Made by a program: the position numbers and the translations under genes. DNA of 64,000 nucleotides from Phytopythium helicoides (Eukaryota; Oomycota; Peronosporomycetes; Pythiales; Pythiaceae). Shown here piece by piece: positions 32,665 to 41,362 of this stretch (its first letter is position 1; every line of letters starts with the position of its first letter). Below the pieces are notes generated by a model. It made no database searches and was not told where the DNA came from. It worked only from the letters and a program-made list of their open reading frames with translations. Where the stretch lies: positions 186,001 to 250,000 of the forward strand of contig JANFNE010000004.1 in assembly GCA_024867545.1 (NCBI GenBank). Direction: 5' to 3'.

Positions 32665-35154
32665 CTACCAGCCGACTCCCTCCTGAAGCTGCCCGTCTGG
32701 GCCGCGGAGAAGACCATCCACAAGAGTGTGGTCCACGGGAGGGGCGCGCCAAGAGGCTGCACACGGCACGAGACACTCGTAAGAGTCGTCCATCATCTTG
32801 TTCTGGCACTGGCGGAAGCGCTTCAGCAGCGTCTCGGGCAAGCCACGCGTGAGGCTCTCGCAGTAATTCTGGTCCGTGGAGTACCCCATGCGCACCGGCT
32901 CGAGGATGTCGAGCTCGCGCGCGAGCTCCACAAGCGACTGGCGACGAGCTGCTGGGAGATGGCTCTGATCTGGAGGGATCCAAACGCAAGGGTGACCAGG
33001 CGGGTGCCAGAAAGTCGGCTCCCACCACAGGCGCCACTGGATGTCGTCGTAATCCGCGCCGAACTCCGCGCTGAGGTCGGACTTGAGCGTCGCAAACTGG
33101 TCGACCAAGCTTGACCGCCGGTTCTTCCGCTGCGTGTACAGGGTGTTCGGGCCGCGGGCTTGAGGGATGGGCAGCCAGTGGAAGCTCTCCCAGAAAGCAC
33201 GCTGGTGCCGGTACATGAAGTCCCAAATGTGCTCGCTGACGCCCTCCACGACTGGATTCGTCGGGCTGACGAAGTAGAGGTCTTGCTCTCGATGCGCGAA
33301 CATCCAGCGCCACGGCTTAGTCTCCAGAAGCTTGATATAATCAGCAGCAGTGTACCGTGGATACACCACGCCGCGCTGAGGGTTCAGCAGCTGGTAGTCA
33401 GGGAAGCCTGGCGTCTGCCGCTGATCCAGAGCCAGCAGAAGACCAGCCTCAGCCCACTCGCGCTCTGGAACCTCACGGAAGACCCCCTTGAACGGGCACG
33501 CGCCTCGAGCGACACCACCGGAGGTGTCTGTGGCTGAGGAGCCCCCTCCGCGGCTCCCAGTGGCAGGGGATCCGGCTCTGCGGCCGCCTGAGGCTGCAGA
33601 GCTTGCGTCGTCGACTCCTGAGGCTGCAGAACCTTCCCCATTCGCTCCTGAGGCTGAGGAGTCATCTTCGATGTCTTCTCTATCTGCAGACTCCTCCGCA
33701 GGGGCTTCGTTGTCTCTGGAGGCTTGAGAACTCGCCTCGGGAGGTGTACCACCCCCAAAGTGGAACGACTCGGCCTCCTCAGGAGGAGAAGTCGCAGCAG
33801 CAGCCTCCGCTGGCAGGGGAACCGCTCCGGAGCTTGAGGAGGACTGGCCAAGACCATCTGCACCTGCAGCAGTCGCTGACGCCGCTGGAAGACCCTCTGG
33901 AGGTGCCGAGTGCCGAGAAGAAGCCTCCGCTGGAGCTGACGCTTGCGGGGGCACCTCCTCTGACAGGGAAGACGCTGGAGGTGGCGCTCCTGCAGCAGAA
34001 GCCGTGCCGGACACCCCCGCTGGTGCAGAGGACGCTTGAGAAACCGCAGCAGTGCTTCCAGCCTGGGGCGGCGGCAGCCGAGCGCTCCCGGTGCGCGGCA
34101 GATTAAACCACTGGTCCGCTGGAGCCCCTGGAGCAGCGGCGCTCTCGTATACCAGAGAGTGACCCACAGGGCCGTTGGCAGTGACGGTGATGACCGTGTG
34201 CTCGCGGACGTGCTGCTCGCTGCTCGCTGCAGAGTAATCCTGCAGCAGCTCCTCCAGACGCTCGCGATGGCCGAAGAGTAACGCATTGGACGCCAGATAC
34301 TGCATCAAGTCTGGGGCGCTGACCAGAGGAGCGCGCTCGTCTTCGAGCTGCTGCACCCGCAGACGCAGAAGCGCAGACCCGTCGCGGAGGAGCTTGCAGC
34401 GGGACTCAGAGTCCTCGAGCTGCTTGCGGAGCAGCGCCGCACCCTCGCGCTCGCTCTGGAGGTCGGCCTCAAGCGCGGACACCCGCGACTGCAAGCCGGA
34501 GACTTCCGAGTCCTTCCGCTGGCGCTTGGCGGCCCCCTGAGCTCTCTCGAGGTGCTCGACGCGGCCCACGGCTGCAGAGCACTCTCGGTACACAGCGTCG
34601 AGCATCTGGAGCGTCAGGAGGAGCTTCGACGTGAAGTCCTTGGCGCTCCAGTACGTGAAGAGCAAGCTGGCCTCCCGCTGAACCAGCTCCGGCGACACGT
34701 CCATCCGCGGACGTGGATCCAGCAGTGTGTACTGCGGATCAACGCTGGATAGGTCTGCGAGCACCTCCCGATCGCCGCACGAGAAGCGAGGCACCGACGC
34801 TTGGACGCAGACGCCGAACCGCGTGTCGTACATCCGCGCGCCCACGTCGGCGATGGTCACTGGCACCAAGAGGTGGCCAAACGGCATGCGCGTCGTCACC
34901 GGAGCCCACGGGAAACTCGCCGCGAACATCTCTTCGGCCTCCAACGGCCGCGGCACCGCTTGGGCTACCGCAGCAACGCTGGTGGCCGAAGCAGACGCCG
35001 CTGCAGGCGGTGGAACCCCTCCTGAGGCGTGGCGCGGCGCCAACACCAACGGGGCGGAGGAAACAGCGCCAACGGTCGAAGCAGCAACCGCTGCAGGCGA
35101 CGGAACCCCGCCTGAGGAGCCGCGCGGCGTCGACGACGTGCTCGACGACGACAT
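32665..35154 (-). CDS. Long antisense ORF of the type I gypsy element
   Basis: The frame is open from inside the 3' LTR (35388) but the first ATG is at 35154, giving 829 residues. The N-terminus is Ser/Ala/Pro-rich. A conserved block (about 60-190) precedes a coiled coil (about 195-275) rich in Leu, Glu and Arg. A long low-complexity Ala/Ser/Pro/Glu region follows, and then a globular C-terminal part (about 550-829) rich in Trp and Tyr (KPWRWMFAHRE, FWESFHWLP, WRLWWEPTFW). No enzyme motif is recognised. The ATG lies 169 bp from the 3' LTR, so an antisense promoter in that LTR is plausible. The frame is retained in a second copy at 1-1369. It may be a captured host gene or an accessory retroelement protein. 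Confidence 0.68.
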   Translation of the reverse strand: MSSSSTSSTPRGSSGGVPSPAAVAASTVGAVSSAPLVLAPRHASGGVPPPAAASASATSVAAVAQAVPRPLEAEEMFAASFPWAPVTTRMPFGHLLVPVTIADVGARMYDTRFGVCVQASVPRFSCGDREVLADLSSVDPQYTLLDPRPRMDVSPELVQREASLLFTYWSAKDFTSKLLLTLQMLDAVYRECSAAVGRVEHLERAQGAAKRQRKDSEVSGLQSRVSALEADLQSEREGAALLRKQLEDSESRCKLLRDGSALLRLRVQQLEDERAPLVSAPDLMQYLASNALLFGHRERLEELLQDYSAASSEQHVREHTVITVTANGPVGHSLVYESAAAPGAPADQWFNLPRTGSARLPPPQAGSTAAVSQASSAPAGVSGTASAAGAPPPASSLSEEVPPQASAPAEASSRHSAPPEGLPAASATAAGADGLGQSSSSSGAVPLPAEAAAATSPPEEAESFHFGGGTPPEASSQASRDNEAPAEESADREDIEDDSSASGANGEGSAASGVDDASSAASGGRRAGSPATGSRGGGSSATDTSGGVARGACPFKGVFREVPEREWAEAGLLLALDQRQTPGFPDYQLLNPQRGVVYPRYTAADYIKLLETKPWRWMFAHREQDLYFVSPTNPVVEGVSEHIWDFMYRHQRAFWESFHWLPIPQARGPNTLYTQRKNRRSSLVDQFATLKSDLSAEFGADYDDIQWRLWWEPTFWHPPGHPCVWIPPDQSHLPAARRQSLVELARELDILEPVRMGYSTDQNYCESLTRGLPETLLKRFRQCQNKMMDDSYECLVPCAASWRAPPVDHTLVDGLLRGPDGQLQEGVGW

Positions 35155-35323
35155 CGGCGCGCGGACAGCACGGGGACGACGGGGCGCAGTCGACGAGGAC
35201 CCAAGTAGCACGCTGCGGTGCGGTGTGCCTGGACTTGTGCGCGCGCGCGCTGCTGGCTTGGCCCGTGAGCTGCAGTTCTCGACTGCCGCGCTCACTACAG
35301 CTCGCACCGGCCAACGGGGCGGT

Positions 35324-36312
35324 TGTGATGAAGCGCGCGCGGAAATCGTGGCACATGTCACAGACGCCGGGTCTCTGTAGTGTAGCACACTTCAATATAC
35401 GCTCGTGATAGTGCCCTAGGGGGGATTCCCCCTAGGCAGTGACCGCTGTACCCAAAAAGGGGTACCAGTGGATGGGTTCACAAGGAGCCAGTCTCTGTAG
35501 AAATCGGGGCAGCTCCGTAGGTTCAAAAATCATCCCTCTATCTGTGGAGTGGCAAGTATTAAGGATCAGAGGTAGGAAAGACTACTAAACAACCAATACA
35601 GACTTCCGCTTTCTCCCTCAACCGCGCGCGTCAAGGGGACCAGCTCCTCTGGGGTTTTCGACCCCGGAGAGTCTGGAGAGGTCATCGCGTGCATTCCCCC
35701 CTCAACCCAAGCTCGATAAGGTACGTGCCCGCGCTCACAACGCGTACACGTGCATATTGATTCCATATTCTCGGCCCTGCTGGACGTTCGCCTTAGTGTG
35801 TGGCGATACGTCTGGTGGGATAACCGACTCCATATTGTAAGAAGAAGAAGAGGCCAAGAGAGCCCCCAAAAGAGGTCAAGTGACCCACCGTAGGCTGAAC
35901 CGCGTTAGTGGAGCGGTCAGCCCCTCACGGAGATCCAGCGGAGTCTCCGTAGAGTGTATTCATCCGCCTGAGGGCTCCCTAGCTGAAACCAGCTAGAGGA
36001 GCCTTGTGTGTGTACTAATATTGTTTGTCGTTCAGCAGGTACACGAAGAACCGCGCCTGCACCAACCGCTCGAGCTCTACACGCGCTCGTTTAGGACTCC
36101 CGATCTCCCGGACGGTTATACGGGGATCACAACGCTCCGGTACTGCCAGGCGGTGAAGGGAGCCTTCTCTTTCTCAGGAGAGGCACCGGGATCCGTCGCG
36201 GGAGCGCGCTCGAGGGATCAACCCCTCGAGTCGCCGCACACCGCCTACCGTCCACCCTCCAGCTCGCCTCGCGGCGGCTGTGAGTGGTCATGAGCTCCGG
36301 CGCCGCATCACA
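35324..36312 (+). repeat. 3' LTR of the complete type I element
   Basis: 989 bp and apparently identical to 21602-22590. It is preceded by a purine-rich ACGGGGCGG and followed by TCAT, the target duplication. Confidence 0.95.
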
Positions 36313-36316
36313 TCAT
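36313..36316 (+). repeat. Target-site duplication of the type I element, right copy
   Basis: TCAT, matching 21598-21601. Confidence 0.85.
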
Positions 36317-37679
36317 TCCCGACAATGAAGATCTCAAAAACAGAGTCATTTTTGAGAATCATGACACAACGACTGCAGGTCATCCTGGATACTTCAAAAC
36401 GTATCTTGCTGTTCAACAGAAGTACTATTGGCCTCGCATGTCAAAGTACATTCAGCGCTACGTGAGCACATGTGAAAAGTGTCAGCGCAATAAGGCACGG
36501 CAAATGAAGCCACCTGGCCTTTTAAACCCACTCAACATTCCAAGTGGTCGATGGGTTGATATCTCGATGGACTTCTTAGTTGCTCTTCCAGAAACGAAGT
36601 CTGGACTCGACGCGATCATGGTCATCGATGATCGATTGACAAAGAGGTCGAAGTTCATAGAGATGAAGACGAAAGCGAAAGCCAAAGACATCGCGGATCT
36701 CTTCATGAAGCATTATGTGAAGGATCATGGCTTGCCAAAATCGATTGTGTCGGATCGAGATCCAAAGTTCACATCAAAGCTTTGGACGGCAGTTATGGAA
36801 GCCATGCAGACTCAACACAACTTGTCATCGGCATTTCGTCCGCAAACCGATGGACAAACGGAGCGCACCAATCGGTTCATTGAAGATTACCTCCGAGGAG
36901 TTGTGAATCCATCGCAAAATAACTGGGACGAGTACTTGCACATGGCCGAGTTCGCGTACAATCGTAGGGTTCACTCGTCGATTGGAATGACGCCATTCGA
37001 AGCAGATCTCGGATACTGCCCGTACATGCCGGATGATATTGCCGCCGATCCTGAGTTCAAACAGTTGAACAAGGCAGCACAAGGGTTCTTACTCAAACAA
37101 GAGGCATTCCTTAAGATGGCACAGGATGCAATGAGTGAAGCCCAAGACCGGATGAAACATTACTACGACAAGAACCGGAGTTCACAAGAGTTTGAAGTTG
37201 GCCAGCTTGTCTTACTCAACGGAAAGAACCTAGACATTCGCCACAAAGGATTTGCCAAAACATCCAAGTTGGCTCCAAGGTTTGTTGGCCCCTACAAGAT
37301 CGTGGAGAAAGTATCGCACGATTCATACAAGCTCGCGATGTCAAGCGACTTGAAGATACACCCCGTCTTTCATACATCGCTGCTGAAAGCTTATCAAAAA
37401 GATGAGAGCCGTCGGCAGGATGCGAGCAAGGTGTTGTTAGCAGATGGGAAAACCGAAGGACAGCTCGTCGAAGCGGTCATCGGTTACCGAAAGCGCAATG
37501 GAAAGGAACAGTACAAAATCCATTGGCTCGGTGAATCAGCCCAAGAAGCAACGTGGGAGTTTGTGGAGAACCTCAAGCAGATTCCAGGATTGATTGCGGA
37601 ATACTGGAGCTCCAAGAAGGGAGGTCTTCTCTCAAAGGGAGGTCGTGTGACGGAAGCACACTCCCGTCGCAGCTGCTAG
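36317..37679 (+). CDS. gag-pol polyprotein of the type O element, 3' part (integrase and chromodomain)
   Basis: This continues the frame broken at 21601. It carries the integrase HHCC zinc region (HD...GHPG, then CEKCQRNK), the D,D,E core (MDFLVALP, SDRDPKF, TDGQTERTN), a DNA-binding SH3-like segment, and a C-terminal chromodomain (YKIHWLGESAQEATWEF). The stop at 37677-37679 lies 33 bases inside the 3' LTR, so the last 11 residues are LTR-encoded. There is no native start codon here; the segment is untranslatable as a separate gene. Confidence 0.9.
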
Positions 37680-38021
37680 GCGACATTGTCGCACTGCAGC
37701 CAGCACTTTTGTATAGCCATCACTATACTATACAAGTCTAAGAGAAAACAGATTTATCTAGGGTTTTCTATAGGATAGTGGATGGTAGATGATTGCACTG
37801 TCGCACAACGCGGAGGGATGACCCGCCAACAGTGCAGTCACAAGGAGATATTAGGCAGGGCGATATCTGAGCACGAATGAGTGGCTCTGAGAGCGCGTAG
37901 GAAGCATAACTGGCCCTGGCCGATCAATCTCACTTCTCCTTTTGCCTCAAGCTACGCATCGCCTCCTACCCCGACTTAGTGACCAGGTCACTGTCCAGCT
38001 CAGTACTTCTCCTCCGTGACA
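37646..38021 (+). repeat. 3' LTR of the type O gypsy element
   Basis: 376 bp and apparently identical to 17057-17432. Followed by the GCTTG duplication. Confidence 0.95.
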
Positions 38022-38026
38022 GCTTG
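38022..38026 (+). repeat. Target-site duplication of the type O element, right copy
   Basis: GCTTG, matching 17052-17056. Confidence 0.95.
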
Positions 38027-38316
38027 GGTATGAGTCGTCAATGACGAAAAAGACCTATTGGCGGCACTTTCGTGTTGCACAAAATATTTCGTGGTTGACT
38101 AGGTAGACGGAAGCATCGAGTGTGAAAGTGTCGATTACGAGCAAACGCAAGCTGCAAGGGAACAGTGACCGCACTTGCTAATCCGAGCCCTCTCCATTCC
38201 TCTAGTCAACACGGGCGTCATACCGGCAGGCACGGGACACAAGATGGGCGAAGTGGGAGTCGACCGGCTTGCGTGCCGTCAGGTATCGTCGCTGTCCTCC
38301 AACGCTTGCCCGATGA

Positions 38317-39669
38317 GTGGCACGAAGCCTTCGCGATGCCTGTCTCTTCTTCTGCTTGGCACCCTCACTTCTCATCGGAGACCGCTACAGCCAACGACAT
38401 GACGAAAGCCACCCCGACCTCTCTCAGGCGAGTCCGTTTCCTCCGCTTCGGCTTTCGGATGACGAGAAGCAAACCATCCTCTACAAGGTGGACGAGCTAC
38501 TGAGCGAGGCTCTGACCGAGTACGAGCAGTTCCTGGTGCGAGATCGCGCCACCGTGTCGGAGGTTCAGTGGAAGCCTGTGACCAAAAGAGATGGATTGAC
38601 AGCATACCGCAAGCGAAATGTGTCTCCTCGTGCGTCTGACTCATCGAAGGTGCACACGGTGCTTGTGGTGGGCGAGATGGAGGGGACTATCGAAGACGTC
38701 ATGCTCGGACGCGTTCAAGCATCGACAGGTCTGACATACGTGTTCGCTAGCTACTTGTACGGGTCCTCGTCGATTGGTGCAGCGATCCTTTGCTCCATCA
38801 TTGAGCCAACGGTCGAGTCCCCGGAGAGGATGGTTCGCATCGCATGGGACTCGCTGAAATCTCTATCGGCAGTCGATACAGTAATGAGGCCTCGAGATTT
38901 CGTGTTTGTAGTAGCGAGCGGAACAACCATCAACTCGACTGGTGAGCGAATTGGCTACGCGTTTTTCCACTCGGTCGACGTCGTTAGCGCACCCCCTGTG
39001 CCTCAGGCGATTCGCGCAACCAGGCACATGACATATCTGTTTCGTCAGGTCTCGGCCGATCGGATGCACGTGCACATTATGAGTCGCTTCGACCTTAAAG
39101 GACAAATTCCGACAGGCATTGCCGCACGCGTGACAAGTGACAATATTATTGGGATCACAACGCGGGTCAGCCGTTTCGCTGCAATGAAGAAGCGGACATT
39201 TTTGCTCAACCAACAACGGCAATTTCCGAGAGCTTCAGTTGGCGATATGTTCCCTTTCGCTATACCAGCAGACTTTTTTGCTGCTGATGCTGCTGCGAGT
39301 TCAGGCGAGTGCGCCGTGTGTGGAAAGCGAGCTTCAGGATTGTTGAGCACAGGGAAACCGTGTGTGGTGTGTGGGAAGTTGGCTTGCTCGTCGTGTTTCA
39401 ACCCTCGGCATGTGATCGTTGCTGCTGGTACGAATATGAAGACGAGTCATGGTTCGATCAAGAAGCTGCCGTTCTGTATCATGTGTGATCAACGTGCGAT
39501 GCAGCTTAACGGTTGGGAGTTGAGCGTGGCTGAAGTTACTGCTGCTCGAGCGAAAGGTGTAAAGCATGCGATGCTATCCTCTCCTCGACAGCCAACTGGT
39601 CCTTGTAATGCCGCAGAGTATCGCAAGCGAACTGCCGAATCGATCCGAAGAGCTGTCTTCGCAAAGTAG
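38317..39669 (+). CDS. START-domain protein with FYVE-like zinc finger
   Basis: The 450-codon frame contains an N-terminal PPLRLSDDE segment typical of a large oomycete family, a START-like lipid-binding region (about residues 60-300), and a Cys-rich FYVE/RING-related finger (CAVC, CVVCGKLACSSC, CIMC; about 330-390). The FYVE signature RRHHCR is absent. The likely role is lipid binding at membranes. The frame has no ATG before about residue 117 and opens at a GTG, so the true start must come from an upstream exon (a possible acceptor CTCTCAG ends near 38428) or a frameshift; the neighbouring frame from the ATG at 38336 would supply a plausible N-terminus. Confidence 0.75.
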   Translation: MARSLRDACLFFCLAPSLLIGDRYSQRHDESHPDLSQASPFPPLRLSDDEKQTILYKVDELLSEALTEYEQFLVRDRATVSEVQWKPVTKRDGLTAYRKRNVSPRASDSSKVHTVLVVGEMEGTIEDVMLGRVQASTGLTYVFASYLYGSSSIGAAILCSIIEPTVESPERMVRIAWDSLKSLSAVDTVMRPRDFVFVVASGTTINSTGERIGYAFFHSVDVVSAPPVPQAIRATRHMTYLFRQVSADRMHVHIMSRFDLKGQIPTGIAARVTSDNIIGITTRVSRFAAMKKRTFLLNQQRQFPRASVGDMFPFAIPADFFAADAAASSGECAVCGKRASGLLSTGKPCVVCGKLACSSCFNPRHVIVAAGTNMKTSHGSIKKLPFCIMCDQRAMQLNGWELSVAEVTAARAKGVKHAMLSSPRQPTGPCNAAEYRKRTAESIRRAVFAK

Positions 39670-41362
39670 CGCTGTGTTGATAGAGTTTGGGAATACAAAT
39701 GCATTCTTGCCAAGATATCGTTTCATATCGATATGTGGGCGCTCACAGAGTCCTGAAGAACTACCCATCCGTGCGAAGTGATCGGACATTTAGCATCGAG
39801 AAGGCTAGATGCAGCTGGACACTAATTGCTCACTTTCTGGTGTTCATGCAGTCTCAAAGATCTCAGTGGATTACATTGACTCAGGAGCGCTTTCGCAAAA
39901 TCGCACAAACTATTATAATTCGAACTCGCACAAACAGGACAACAATATTCGCATTTTGAAGTCCTGTTTGTGCGATTTCGGGGTCTCGACAACTCCGGTG
40001 GTCGCGGGAAGCACGACTAGCGGTGGGAGTGTCAAACTGCGATGGGCGACCAACGAAAAGCGTGACCGACAAGACGAAAGTCTCCCCATCCTCCTCCACA
40101 AGTATCTCCGTATCGACGCAATGCAAACCAGCAGCACAAGATCTAAGAGCTCTTCAGCCAGTCCCATATCAAGTATACGCAGCTCCAGCGAGATAAATTC
40201 ATCATGATCCGAAAATGGAGCTCTTCTCCTCGTACATCCAACTCCTTCCAATTCGTTCAAGAGTCAACATTTTGCCAATTCGCCACAAGTAACTACACGT
40301 ATCACACGGTAATAGTTAATACCTTTCTCCTTGGGAGATCAGCAGTTGATTCAAGCGTCACAACTTTGTGGCAGTAGTAGCGACTGGATAAATAGTTACC
40401 ACTCCCAGTGAGCATATCGATAACCATTTATTACTCCATCCTTTCGCAGAAATGGCTGTCTTGCAGAAGCAAATACCGCAAGTAAGCACGCCATAGTTCT
40501 CAGTCCCGAATCGATTTGAGAGGCCGATCCCCAACCTTTGTACCCTTACAAGGTTCAGTCTAAGGCATCAAAGATAGCCTTATTCGTATCATTCCGCTTC
40601 GCCGCCACGATCAAAGTGGTGAGGGGCTTGCGGCTGCCACTTTGGCCTCAGCACCCTGGGCGACCTCGACGCCGACAATTAGTGCAGGAGGGTACTGCAC
40701 GTCGGATTTCCAGCTTCGGGGTTGCCAAACTTGGGGAAAGCTGCTGACATGCGAAGGGATGCTGAAAGCCGCAGTGATCGTCGTTCTTGAATATTCAAAA
40801 GCACCAAATATCCACCATCAACTACTTCAAACAATTTTCCTAGGTCCTACTCGCAGCCACAAAATTGCACTGTAGATTTATCAGTTTTGCTGCTCAACGG
40901 GATGCAAATGGGGATCACCAAACGTTTGATACTCGAATTGTTGGCACTCGACCCAGCTCAAAGATATGCTCTGCAAAATGGTCAAGCAAAAGCACTCGTA
41001 GTGGAGTGAGTTGTGAAAGCGACATGACTTTGTATGAGACTCAATTGACTCGGTAATATCTGTTACATGTGTTTCGTGGTTCTGAGGAGGAAACTGCCAG
41101 TTGCACAACAAAAGTAGAAGGTCTCTTTCCTGCGCCTATATGTCCGGGCATGAGTAACACTCCATGAATAGCACAACTATGAATGCAAATAACTCTTACA
41201 AGCTACACCTCTGAGCGATTTTTGATCTTCACTCTATTGTATATGTGGAACCGTTTGAATGTCAGCCAAATTTGGCAAAGCAATCGTCTTTGGACAAAAC
41301 GATTCCATATTTCTTTTTGCCGAAGACAGACGCTAGCCATCACCAACACCTCGGGTATCGCC
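39670..41362. other. Intergenic region with a strong hairpin, no supported gene
   Basis: Short ORFs only. It includes an inverted repeat at 39921-39980. The last roughly 35 bases before 41363 match the upstream of copy A. Confidence 0.5.
39921..39980. repeat. Inverted repeat, 20-bp arms with one mismatch
   Basis: 39921-39940 and 39961-39980 are reverse complements apart from one base, with a 20-nt loop. The inner 15 bp (TCGCACAAACAGGAC) pair perfectly. It lies about 250 bp after the START gene and could be a transcript 3'-end structure or a tiny foldback element. Confidence 0.8.

Larger units (their letters stand above)
21602..36312 (+). mobile_element. Complete type I Ty3/gypsy retrotransposon, nested
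   Basis: Two 989-bp LTRs that look identical where I compared them, bounded by TGTGATG...CATCACA and a TCAT duplication, enclose gag, pol and a long antisense ORF, for 14,711 bp in all. The insertion point is in the integrase region of the type O element. Such a length is unusual for gypsy elements and is due mainly to the 1,266-codon gag frame, the extended pol and the antisense region of about 3 kb. The nesting order shows it inserted after the type O element. Confidence 0.96.
17057..38021 (+). mobile_element. Type O Ty3/gypsy retrotransposon, split by a nested element
   Basis: Two 376-bp LTRs that look identical base for base and a GCTTG duplication define the ends. Without the nested element it is 6,250 bp: 5' LTR, leader, a 98-codon ORF, a single gag-pol frame with chromodomain, 3' LTR. 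The 14,711-bp type I element sits in the integrase N-terminal region. A purine-rich tract (AAAGGGAGG at 37635-37643) just before the 3' LTR is a likely plus-strand primer. Identical LTRs imply a recent insertion. Confidence 0.95.

Noticed and set aside
34713..35408. Plus-strand ORFs of about 220 codons over the antisense region
   Set aside because: They run opposite to the long antisense ORF, are Arg/Ala/Thr-rich without motifs and continue into the LTR; the minus-strand frame is longer and shared between copies.
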